From NCBI GenBank assembly GCA_958439195.1, contig OY288147.1, forward strand, positions 1-64,000: a stretch of 64,000 nt of DNA, in the 5' to 3' direction. The position numbers and the translations under genes are program-made. Position 1 is the stretch's first letter, and every line of letters begins with the position of its first letter. The notes beneath the pieces were generated by a model. It searched no databases and was not told where the DNA came from. It was given only the letters and a program-made list of their open reading frames with translations. Shown piece by piece: positions 17,423 through 25,701 of the stretch. Origin of the DNA: an uncultured Paracoccaceae bacterium. GTDB lineage: Bacteria > Pseudomonadota > Alphaproteobacteria > Rhodobacterales > Rhodobacteraceae.

Positions 17423-18378
17423 ACCGCTCCCGTTTTCTGGCATTGGGTGCCGCGTTTATCGCTCTGGCTGCCGGGGCGGCGTGGTGGCGTCTTGCGGCGA
17501 CACCAACCCCCACCCTGCCCGGCCTGACCGATGCGCAAATGTCGGCGCTTTATGCCGACCCGCTTCCCGCCCCAGATGCACCCATGCGGGTTTTCCACAT
17601 CGGCCACAGTCTGGTCAATCGAGACATGCCGGCCATGCTGGCCCAGTTGGCAGGTGATGGACACAGGTATGAAAGCCAGCTTGGTTCCTTTGCGACACTC
17701 AGGGCGCATTGGGGTGATGACCCCTTGATCGACGCCGAAATATGGAACGCCTCGCCCCAATTTCGGGACGCACGCGAGGCCGTATCAAGTGGTGATTATG
17801 ACGCCATCATCCTTACCGAAATGCTGGATATTCGGGATGCCCTGCGCTTTCATGACAGCCCCGGCTACCTGACAAAGTTTGCACAAGCCTCGCTTGAAGC
17901 TGCCCCTGAAACGCGCCTCTTTCTCTATGAAACCTGGCATTGGCTGGATGATCCCGAAGGCTGGCTTGATCGGCTGGATGCCGATCTTGCCCGCTATTGG
18001 GAAGCGGGGCTCCTTAGGCCAGCACTTTACAATTTGCCGGAAGGCACGCGGATCCACCTGATACCTGCCGGTCAGGCGATGGCCGCCCTTGTGCGCGAAA
18101 TCGAATCCCGCGGTGGCGTTGGCAATGTGCGCGACCGGTCCGACCTGTTCTCGGACCAGATCCACCTGAATGACCTTGGCAACTACTTTGTGGCACTGGT
18201 CCACTATGCCGTCCTTTATGGCTCCAGCCCCGAAGGTCTGCCGCACGAACTTTTGCGCGCCGATGGCACCCAGGCGCATGCGCCTTCTGCCGAAACCGCA
18301 CGGCTGATGCAGGATGTGGCATGGCGCGTGGCAAAAAGGTTTCCGGCCACGGGCCTGCCGCAAGACTCGCAATCATGA
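17419..18378 (+). CDS. SGNH-hydrolase-like exported protein
   Basis: A 319-residue protein with one N-terminal hydrophobic helix (about 5-27), probably a signal anchor or uncleaved signal, followed by a domain with SGNH features: FHIGHSL (Ser64) as block I and DQIHLNDLG (Asp246, His249) as the terminal Asp-x-x-His block. SGNH enzymes are esterases, deacylases or sugar O-acyl hydrolases. The start overlaps the PPTase stop by 4 bp (ATGA), implying translational coupling. It could remove or transfer an acyl group in the periplasm, balancing the acylation proposed for this locus, but substrate and direction are not known. It may also belong to the DUF4886-like group. Confidence 0.65.
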   Translation: MNRSRFLALGAAFIALAAGAAWWRLAATPTPTLPGLTDAQMSALYADPLPAPDAPMRVFHIGHSLVNRDMPAMLAQLAGDGHRYESQLGSFATLRAHWGDDPLIDAEIWNASPQFRDAREAVSSGDYDAIILTEMLDIRDALRFHDSPGYLTKFAQASLEAAPETRLFLYETWHWLDDPEGWLDRLDADLARYWEAGLLRPALYNLPEGTRIHLIPAGQAMAALVREIESRGGVGNVRDRSDLFSDQIHLNDLGNYFVALVHYAVLYGSSPEGLPHELLRADGTQAHAPSAETARLMQDVAWRVAKRFPATGLPQDSQS

Positions 18379-18388
18379 TCTGCGATGC

Positions 18389-18403
18389 GTATTAATATTC
18401 ATG
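18389..18403 (+). promoter_or_regulatory. TATTAAT-N4-ATG-like element before the ABC transporter
   Basis: GTATTAATATTCATG, containing the perfect palindrome TATTAATA, about 155 bp upstream of the ABC transporter and just after the SGNH gene. It matches elements at 5357, 28577 and 43606. A second AT-rich patch with TTAACG follows near 18522-18532. Confidence 0.35.
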
Positions 18404-18559
18404 TGTTTGAAGTCGTCAGCAGCTGCCTGTAACCCAAACGTGACATCGCACCTTGGGTCCACGGTATTTTTTATCGTGCCTTCTTGGTGATGTCCGTTCT
18501 AAGCCCTGCAATTGCCAGATTGATTAACGACCTTGCACCAAGACTGAATGGAGCGCCCC

Positions 18560-20356
18560 GTGAACAATACCTACCGTAAGGTTTTCATGCTGTTTGACGG
18601 CAGGGAAAAGCGCCGCTTCTGGTTCCTGACCGTTGTCATGATCTTTGTCGCTTTGGTCGAGGTGGCGGGCGTATCCTCTGTCCTTGTGCTGTTGAACGTG
18701 CTTGCCGACCCTTCTGGCATCAACGCCAATCCCATTCTGTCGTCTGCCCGGAACATGCTTGGCTTGACGAATGACTTCTCGTTCCAGGTGGCCTTGGCCA
18801 TGCTGGTCACGGCGATCATCGTCGTCGGTCTTGTGATCAAGGCGCTTGGAAACTATGCCATCCTTCGGTTCTGTTTCATGCGCGGTGCCGGGATCGCCAC
18901 ACGTTTGATGAGTGGCTATCTTTACCAGCCCTACAGCTGGTTTCTTGACCGAAACAGCTCCGAGATCGGCAAGAATGTCCTAAGCGAAGTCGACGGCGTC
19001 ATCAGCCGGGTCGTTTTCCCGCTTTTGCGCCTGACATCGAATGTCTTCATCGTGGTTGCCACGATGGGCTTTCTTGTCATCGTCGATCCTCAGGTCACCA
19101 TCGTCTCCCTTATCGCGCTCGGAGGTAGCTATTCGCTGATTTATCTCAAGCTGCGGGGACGGCTTCACCTGACCGGGCAGGATATGGTTGCCGCCCTGGC
19201 CGAGCGTTTCCGTATCGCGCAGGAATCGACGGGCGGGATCAAGGACGTCAAACTTCTTGGACTTGAAGCCGGCTATACAAATCAGTTTTCGAAAGCCAGC
19301 CGCCGCAGCGCACATGCGCTGATCCGGGTCGGCATCATGTCTGAACTGCCCCGCTATCTTCTTGAGGCGATTACGTTTGGCGGGTTGCTTTCCCTTGTGC
19401 TGCTGCTGTTGTTCCGCAGTGATGGCAACATCGCAGACATCGTTCCAACCTTGGGCGTTTTCGCCTTTTCCATCATGCGCCTTCTGCCAGCCCTGCAACA
19501 GATCTACTACGGGCTTGCGACCATTCGTGGCGGGACAGCGGCACTGGATGCAATTGTAAAGGATTACAATGCAGTAAGTGCAATAAACAATGCGGCAACC
19601 AACAACACCGCGCCGCTTCGTCTGGGTCATTCCCTGGACCTGTCCAATGTCTTCTATCGGTATCCCTCGGCCGAACGTCCGGCGCTTACAGGGCTTGATC
19701 TTTCGGTCCCCGCCCGAACGACAATTGGAATTGTCGGCGGAACGGGTGCTGGAAAAACAACGCTGATCGACCTGATACTCGGCCTTCTGACCCCCGATTC
19801 AGGCGAGATTCTGGTCGATGGCGTCGCGGTAACGCCCCAGAATGTCCGCGCCTGGCAACAAACCCTGGGCTATGTGCCACAGGCGATCTATCTGACCGAT
19901 GATACGATCGCCGCCAATATCGCCTTTGGTGTGCCACCGCAGGACATAGATCGCACGGCCGTTGAACATGCCGCGCGCGCCGCTGCCTTGCATGACTTTG
20001 TCACCCAGGACCTACCGCAGGGCTATGACACCCTTGTCGGCGAACGCGGCGTTCGCCTGTCGGGCGGGCAGCGCCAACGCATCGGCATCGCCCGCGCGCT
20101 TTACCGCTCCCCCTCACTCCTGATCATGGACGAAGCGACCAGCGCGCTCGACAATATCACCGAACGGGTGGTGATGGAGGCCGTGCAGAACATACGCGCC
20201 GACACCACGATCATCCTGATTGCCCATCGCCTGACAACGGTCAAAGATTGCGACTGCATTTTCCTGATGGAAAAGGGATGCATCGCAGCATCCGGCACCT
20301 ATGACGAACTGGTTCAAAGAAATGCAACGTTCAGGGCAATGGCTATTGGGGCGTAG
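18560..20356 (+). CDS. ABC transporter, fused permease-ATPase, PglK/MsbA-like
   Basis: A 598-residue half transporter. The N-terminal part (about 15-320) has six membrane helices; the C-terminal ATPase has GGTGAGKTT (Walker A), a Q-loop, LSGGQRQRIGIARAL (signature) and LLIMDEATSALD (Walker B). The N-terminal sequence around FDGREKRRFWFLTVVMIF and the following helices look like the PglK group, which flips lipid-linked oligosaccharides. It could therefore serve as the flippase of this locus, where no Wzx was seen. The GTG at 18560 is chosen because GGAG lies 6 nt upstream; an ATG at 18548 has no ribosome binding site. Export of the PKS/NRPS product is an alternative role. Confidence 0.85.
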   Translation: MNNTYRKVFMLFDGREKRRFWFLTVVMIFVALVEVAGVSSVLVLLNVLADPSGINANPILSSARNMLGLTNDFSFQVALAMLVTAIIVVGLVIKALGNYAILRFCFMRGAGIATRLMSGYLYQPYSWFLDRNSSEIGKNVLSEVDGVISRVVFPLLRLTSNVFIVVATMGFLVIVDPQVTIVSLIALGGSYSLIYLKLRGRLHLTGQDMVAALAERFRIAQESTGGIKDVKLLGLEAGYTNQFSKASRRSAHALIRVGIMSELPRYLLEAITFGGLLSLVLLLLFRSDGNIADIVPTLGVFAFSIMRLLPALQQIYYGLATIRGGTAALDAIVKDYNAVSAINNAATNNTAPLRLGHSLDLSNVFYRYPSAERPALTGLDLSVPARTTIGIVGGTGAGKTTLIDLILGLLTPDSGEILVDGVAVTPQNVRAWQQTLGYVPQAIYLTDDTIAANIAFGVPPQDIDRTAVEHAARAAALHDFVTQDLPQGYDTLVGERGVRLSGGQRQRIGIARALYRSPSLLIMDEATSALDNITERVVMEAVQNIRADTTIILIAHRLTTVKDCDCIFLMEKGCIAASGTYDELVQRNATFRAMAIGA

Positions 20357-20711
20357 GTCTGCGGCAAAATACCCATCCTTGCATCCCAATCGCTGCGCTT
20401 GACGCGATGGGTGACCTGCTATCGTCTCATTCAACAGAATCGAAACCTGTCGGCAGGTTGGGACAAGTGCGTGAAACAGCCGGACATCCATTCAGAGATT
20501 TGGTGGTGACGACAAGCCGCAGCCGCTTGGCCTTGAAAGAGCCAGACAGAATGGCACGTTCTTCTAATGTCATGCCATACCCGACCATCCGTCAAAAAAG
20601 TACCATGCGCCAAAAGTTGCCTTTCATTGTGATTCACAACAGCGACAAGGGGCAGGCAACCGGGCGCAAACAAGCCTTTCATCGGGTGAGAGTGCGTTGA
20701 AAGAGCTTGCG
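20357..20711. other. Gene-free interval before the adenylation-carrier-acyltransferase gene
   Basis: A 355-bp space between two plus-strand genes. A small inverted repeat (20444-20449 with 20454-20459, AACCTG/CAGGTT) could end the ABC transporter transcript but lacks a U-run. The remainder presumably holds the promoter of the next gene. No coding frame here has a credible start or family resemblance. Confidence 0.4.
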
Positions 20712-23324
20712 ATGTCCGAACGAACTTTCAAGAAAGCCGATTTCTGGAAGATTGAAAGATCGGAAGCCCCTGCATTTTTCCGGCCAGATGGCGCGTTCAT
20801 CAGCTATCAAGAGCTTGGACAGGATGTAGCTGCTTTTTCAGACAGGATCGCCCAGAAACCCGGCCCGATCGGTATTCGTTGCAATGGGCATTATCGCCAG
20901 TATGTCGCCTATCTTGCGGCTTTGAATTCCGGTTGCCCAGTTCTGCTGATGGGCGAAAATCAGTCAGCCGATACTTTAGGGCTTTCCCTTGCGTACCTTT
21001 ATTCCTCGGCGACAGACGATCTGATTAGATATGATGGCAGTCTATCCCCGTGGCATCCTGACCTTGCCGTGCTTTTATCCACATCTGGCTCTACCGGATC
21101 GGCGAAATGGGTGCGGTTATCGTTCCAGAATGTTGGATCGAACGCCGCTTCAATAGCGGACTATCTGTCGCTTGGCCCGGATGATCGCGCACCAATGGCC
21201 TTGCCATTCCAATATTCCTACGGGATGTCGATTGTGAATTCGCATCTCGCGGTCGGCGCGGCAATCGTCCTGACCGAAGGGTCCGTCATGGACGCCCGGT
21301 TCTGGGATATTTTTGAACAATGCGGCTGCACAAGTTTGGCCGGAGTCCCGCACAGTTTTGAACTGATGGAAAAGGCACATATCCGGACCGCGCATCTGGG
21401 CCGACTGCGCTACATGACGCAGGCTGGCGGACGGCTGGATCCGACCCGCGTTCTGGATTGGGTAAACCGCGGCCGAAGTGAGGGCTGGGATTTTTTCGTC
21501 ATGTATGGCCAGACCGAGGCCGCGCCACGGATCTCCTATCTTCCTCCGGACATGGCCCTGGAATCGCCGTCGACCATCGGCATCCCCGTTCCGGGCGGCG
21601 AGATGTGGGTTACGGATGAAAGTGGGGGGCGGCTTGCCGATGGCGTGCCGGGCGAGTTGTGCTATCGCGGGCCCAACACCATGATGGGATATGCGCAGTC
21701 AGACGCTGACCTGGCCTTGGGCCAAGGCAGCGATATTCTTAAGACAGGCGACATCGCACGGCGTCTTCCGAACGGCGCGTTCGAAATTGTCGGGCGGAAG
21801 AACCGCTTCGTAAAGATGTTCGGGCTCCGCATCGGACTGGACGAGGTTGACAAGCACCTTCAGGAAATGGGGTTGGAGGCGGCCTGCATAGCCCGCAACG
21901 ATGAGATGTTTATCGTCGCGGTCAATAGTCCGGGTTCACCCGTCAAAGGACTTGGCCTTCACTTGTCGGAATGGCTTGGCATTCCAGCCAAGAGCTTTCA
22001 AACCGTCCTTGTCGATGCGCTACCACGTCAAGCATCGGGCAAGGTGGATTTGCAGGCGATCAATCGGTTGCTTGAGGGCAGGCTGGCGCAAGATGAGACC
22101 AAACCAATGCCACAGCCGGCGCGAAACGGCATCAGAGGCATAATCGACCGCATTCTGTTGCGGCGTCTCGATAGCGTTTCCGATGTCTTCAGCACGCATT
22201 TCCCAAATGCCGATATCTCGCGCGCGACATCCTTCGATGATCTGGGCGGCGACAGCCTAAGCTATGTGGCCGTCTCACTGGACCTTGAATCCGTTCTCGG
22301 CCGACTGCCAGAAAAATGGTCCTCGATGAGCGTGGCCGAACTTGAAGATCACGCTGGCAAAGGCGGTTGGATCACGCCAATCGACACCCCCACCTTGGTC
22401 CGAGCATTGTCCATCATGATGATCGTTGCCGGGCACTTCAATTTTCTGGACTATGGCGGCGGCGGCGCATCGGCGCTTATGGCCGTGGCCGGAATGTCTT
22501 TCGCTGCCTTTACCTTGCCACAAGTGCTTCTGTCTGAAAGCATCGTTCCGATTGCGGTTTTGGCAATACGTATTCTGGTCATCACAACTTGCCTTGGTTT
22601 GCTTACTTTCGTCGTTACGGGCTATGGCGAACTGCTTTCATTCTTTTTCATCGGAAACTGGATTTCCCCAGAAGTAGAGGGAGATGCATGGTTCATTGAC
22701 GTCTATCTTCAACTGCTTTGCCTGTTGATGTTGGTTCTATCCATCCCTGCGGTTCGCCGAATTACCCGACAGAACTTGTATTGGGTCAGCATTGTTGCTG
22801 CAGCCGCACTGGTGATGATTGCTGCGGCCTCAGATGCGTTGATTGATACCAACTATCTGTTTCGCCGCTTGCCGCATATCTACGGCTGGATCTTCATGAT
22901 TGGTGTTGCCGCATGGTCGGCAAAGTCAGAAGCTGAAAAGTTGATCGCCACGGTTGTCACCATGTTTGGCATCTGGCAATTCGAAGGTTACCACACAGTC
23001 GGCCTTACCTTTTTTCCGCTCGCGGCTCTCACACTGATCTGGGTGGCCTCTATCCCCCTGCCACGGCGACTAGCGAGCGGCTCTCGCATGATCGCGGGGG
23101 CATCTCTGGTCATCTATATGTCCCACTTCCAGTTTGCAGCTATAGCCACACGGCTTTTCGGCGACCTTCCCGGTATATCGTGGGCCTTTGCAATCGCAGG
23201 GGGGGTGCTTGTCTGGCGCCTGTACGATCCCTTTGATGTTTGGCTAAGTCGCAAAGTTCGCGCCCTTCTCCCCTCAAAACCGCAATCACACGTAACCGCA
23301 CCCAATCCGTCTGATCCACTGTAA
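20712..23324 (+). CDS. Adenylation - carrier - membrane acyltransferase fusion
   Basis: An 870-residue protein with three parts. Residues about 1-450 are an AMP-forming adenylation domain (LLSTSGSTGSAKW, MYGQTEAAPR, KTGDIARR, and the C-terminal lysine in RQASGKVD). Residues about 470-545 are a carrier domain with Ser515 in FDDLGGDSLSY. Residues about 560-860 are a multi-helix membrane domain beginning SIMMIVAGHFNF (His575), fitting the acyltransferase-3 family that acylates sugars across the membrane. One polypeptide would thus activate an acid, hold it as a thioester and pass it to a membrane-side acceptor, similar in logic to separate DltA, DltC and DltB. ATG 20712 is preferred over a TTG 15 nt upstream, with modest certainty. 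Base use looks less GC-biased than in the PKS and NRPS. Confidence 0.85.
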   Translation: MSERTFKKADFWKIERSEAPAFFRPDGAFISYQELGQDVAAFSDRIAQKPGPIGIRCNGHYRQYVAYLAALNSGCPVLLMGENQSADTLGLSLAYLYSSATDDLIRYDGSLSPWHPDLAVLLSTSGSTGSAKWVRLSFQNVGSNAASIADYLSLGPDDRAPMALPFQYSYGMSIVNSHLAVGAAIVLTEGSVMDARFWDIFEQCGCTSLAGVPHSFELMEKAHIRTAHLGRLRYMTQAGGRLDPTRVLDWVNRGRSEGWDFFVMYGQTEAAPRISYLPPDMALESPSTIGIPVPGGEMWVTDESGGRLADGVPGELCYRGPNTMMGYAQSDADLALGQGSDILKTGDIARRLPNGAFEIVGRKNRFVKMFGLRIGLDEVDKHLQEMGLEAACIARNDEMFIVAVNSPGSPVKGLGLHLSEWLGIPAKSFQTVLVDALPRQASGKVDLQAINRLLEGRLAQDETKPMPQPARNGIRGIIDRILLRRLDSVSDVFSTHFPNADISRATSFDDLGGDSLSYVAVSLDLESVLGRLPEKWSSMSVAELEDHAGKGGWITPIDTPTLVRALSIMMIVAGHFNFLDYGGGGASALMAVAGMSFAAFTLPQVLLSESIVPIAVLAIRILVITTCLGLLTFVVTGYGELLSFFFIGNWISPEVEGDAWFIDVYLQLLCLLMLVLSIPAVRRITRQNLYWVSIVAAAALVMIAAASDALIDTNYLFRRLPHIYGWIFMIGVAAWSAKSEAEKLIATVVTMFGIWQFEGYHTVGLTFFPLAALTLIWVASIPLPRRLASGSRMIAGASLVIYMSHFQFAAIATRLFGDLPGISWAFAIAGGVLVWRLYDPFDVWLSRKVRALLPSKPQSHVTAPNPSDPL

Positions 23325-23873
23325 GGCTGGCTTTTTTGGCCTCACTTGAATTGGCGCGGCGGTAACGCCTTCGGTTCTGTCCGCACCATAGAACACCTGT
23401 TTCCAACCGTCTGTATAGTCGTGCCGCTGGATGCGAACCTAGACCAAGACTTCATCTTTTAACCCAGTTCAACACGGATCAATCCTGTTCCAGCATCCGG
23501 CCTGTTATCTTCCCAAAAACACTTGCAATGCGGCGAGCGCTGTTGGTTTGTCTGGTCAGGATAAGTCTAACATCAAAGCGTGGCGCAAGACCGGTGATGA
23601 CCACGGTCAGAACGGGGTGCATTCTGCCCATCACCAACTGGCCCTAAACGATACCCGTCGCCCATACATCATTCCACCTGATGGCCACGGCGCAGACGTC
23701 GCACCATCGCGGCGCAGCGTCGCCCTCATCCACCCGTTCGGTGTGTTGCGCCTGGCTTGAACGTCGCCCTGCGGTCAGGCGTCGCCCCTGGTTCAATCGC
23801 TCATCCTGTTGAACCCCTTTCCCAGACAGGAAGGCATAGCAGAAAGCGTCGCAGCGCCGGGATCAGATCAACT
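23325..23873. other. Gene-free interval between convergent genes
   Basis: A 549-bp space between the fusion gene and the convergent O-antigen ligase gene. It has no recognisable coding region, RNA gene or clear terminator. A 70-codon frame at 23548-23760 has no family resemblance. The length is large for convergent genes, so decayed coding sequence is possible, but I could not identify any. Confidence 0.4.
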
Positions 23874-25361
23874 TTACGCCCCACCCTTGGCCTTAAGCCG
23901 CGTCTGGCGTGGCCGATCTGTCAACATGGCCCAACTGCGTTTGGGACCGATCCCTCCGGGTTGGTCCTCTTTCACCTCGGTCGGGGCGCGATAGGCGCAA
24001 AAACCTGCCAGCGCGCCCCCGATCAACCAGGTGATCGGCGTCAAAGTCGCATTTGGCAGCAGGTCCAACAGATTGGCCGCCATCACAAGGGCAAGCCCCG
24101 CCGTTGCCGGGGTCAATGTCGAAGACCTGCGCCCGAATGCCAACAACAACGTAGGCAAGGTCAGCAACCCGAATTGGGCGATATAGCCAATCCAGCCATA
24201 CACGCCGATCACGATTACCCACGCCCCGTCCGTCACGCTCATCAAGCGCCCGGACTCGGTATCATAGATCTGGTTTCGCCCCCAAATACCCCAACCGGCA
24301 ATGGGTTTTTCGGCGGCGCGCGCGGTCAGCGCATCTTCGTTCTCCAACCGGAATCGAAGCGAATCCGCACGTTCGACACTGACACTCTCGGCAAGTCGGA
24401 CGATACTGTCCACCGGCACCAGATCCGTGCTCCGCAAAACCGGATACAGAAGAACGATCACCGAAATCACGCCCGCCAACAGGACTTGCGTCCGCAACCC
24501 CAGAAAAAGAACGGCGGGCATCAACACGATTGCAATCGCAAACGCCCCCAGGCTTTTTGCCAAGAACAGAACAAGCAGCAGATACAGCGCAGCAAAGAAC
24601 CAATGCCCCGCTCGATCCCCTTCCCAAAGCCGCTGCCGCCACAAAGCGGTGGAAGCGATGATCGCCATCGCAAAAAGGATCGCAAGCCAAAGACCATGAT
24701 GCAGGAAAACAATCGGCCGGAACCCACCTGCCCGAACGTGCTGCGCGAACTGATGCGGAAAGAAGCCATACAGCGTATAATTCAATTGCGGGCTCATCCG
24801 CACTTCGAACAAGGCCAGCAAGGAATAGGCCAGCATCCCCAGAACAATAATTCTCAGCAGGGCCACATGGCTCTTGGGTGATGCAAAATATTTGGCCGCA
24901 AGCAGGAACGGCAGAATGACAATCGCCAACCGCCCGATGATTGAAAGCGCATCATAGATGCGCAAGCCCGGCAACTCCAATGGTCCAAAGAAAAGTGGCT
25001 CGGAATTGGTCAGAACGGTGATGATCGGCGCAGCCAGCAAAACCACCAGCAAAGGCAAGAACGGTACAATTGCACCGCGCCCCTCTTGTGTGCCATTGGC
25101 AAAGCCAGCACCGGGCACGCGTCTGTCCGCTGCCGCAGCACCCATTCCAAAGGCCAACAGAATTGCCGCGGTAAGCACCGGAATGGCGTCCTTGTCGATC
25201 AATGGCACCAACGGCAGGTCCACCCCGGCCCGCGTTGGCAGCAACAGATAGCCGGCGAACATGGACCACCCCAAAGCCTCGATCCGGGGCAGGAACCGGA
25301 ACAGGACATAGACCACGACAGGCCAGCTAAACACGACAATAAAGGCTAAGGCATTTGGCAT
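23874..25361 (-). CDS. O-antigen ligase / Wzy-like polymerase family membrane protein
   Basis: A 495-residue inner-membrane protein with about eleven to twelve hydrophobic helices and one large periplasmic loop in the second half (about 325-400, with ERADSLRFRLENEDALTARA followed by GWGIWGRNQ), the layout of the O-antigen ligase/polymerase superfamily. The segment GGFRPIVFLHHGLWLAIL near the middle resembles the conserved core of EPS polymerases in Rhodobacteraceae. In this locus it would join repeat units (Wzy role) or transfer the finished glycan. It is alone on the minus strand, divergent from the GT2 gene at 25.7 kb. Confidence 0.82.
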   Translation of the reverse strand: MPNALAFIVVFSWPVVVYVLFRFLPRIEALGWSMFAGYLLLPTRAGVDLPLVPLIDKDAIPVLTAAILLAFGMGAAAADRRVPGAGFANGTQEGRGAIVPFLPLLVVLLAAPIITVLTNSEPLFFGPLELPGLRIYDALSIIGRLAIVILPFLLAAKYFASPKSHVALLRIIVLGMLAYSLLALFEVRMSPQLNYTLYGFFPHQFAQHVRAGGFRPIVFLHHGLWLAILFAMAIIASTALWRQRLWEGDRAGHWFFAALYLLLVLFLAKSLGAFAIAIVLMPAVLFLGLRTQVLLAGVISVIVLLYPVLRSTDLVPVDSIVRLAESVSVERADSLRFRLENEDALTARAAEKPIAGWGIWGRNQIYDTESGRLMSVTDGAWVIVIGVYGWIGYIAQFGLLTLPTLLLAFGRRSSTLTPATAGLALVMAANLLDLLPNATLTPITWLIGGALAGFCAYRAPTEVKEDQPGGIGPKRSWAMLTDRPRQTRLKAKGGA

Positions 25362-25701
25362 TGGTGCAGGACGACCCGTGGACGAAATTCATATTGGTTA
25401 GCAAAACATTCGCATCAAACAGCTATCGCCGTCCACCCCAAGTCAATGACCATCCGGCAGCCTGCCTCAAAAGCCCCGCACGCTTGGACCATACCAAACC
25501 ACACCGGCCGCAAAACCGGTCCAGCATTGACGCGAACGGAAACACAACATCCCGAACATGCCGTATTGTTGAACGACCGTCGCCATCAAGACTGTCAATA
25601 ATCTTAACATTTGCAAACGCAGCATGACCAACGGCATGGTCCCCCTGCGATTCCCGACCAAGACGCCCTACCACCCCAGCCGGAAGAAAGGACCCCATCC
25701 G
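25362..25701. promoter_or_regulatory. Divergent intergenic region
   Basis: A 340-bp space between the O-antigen ligase gene (minus) and a GT2 gene (plus). It must contain both promoters. An AT-rich patch with CTTAACATTT lies near 25604-25614, about 90 bp before the GT2 start. No coding frame with a plausible start was found. Confidence 0.45.

Noticed and set aside
23548..23760. 70-codon plus-strand frame after the fusion gene
   Set aside because: No start signal and no resemblance to a known protein or transposase fragment.
23757..24881. Plus-strand frame (374 codons) opposite the O-antigen ligase gene
   Set aside because: The minus strand shows a multi-helix membrane protein with family motifs; the plus frame is rich in Arg, Gln and Pro as expected of a shadow.
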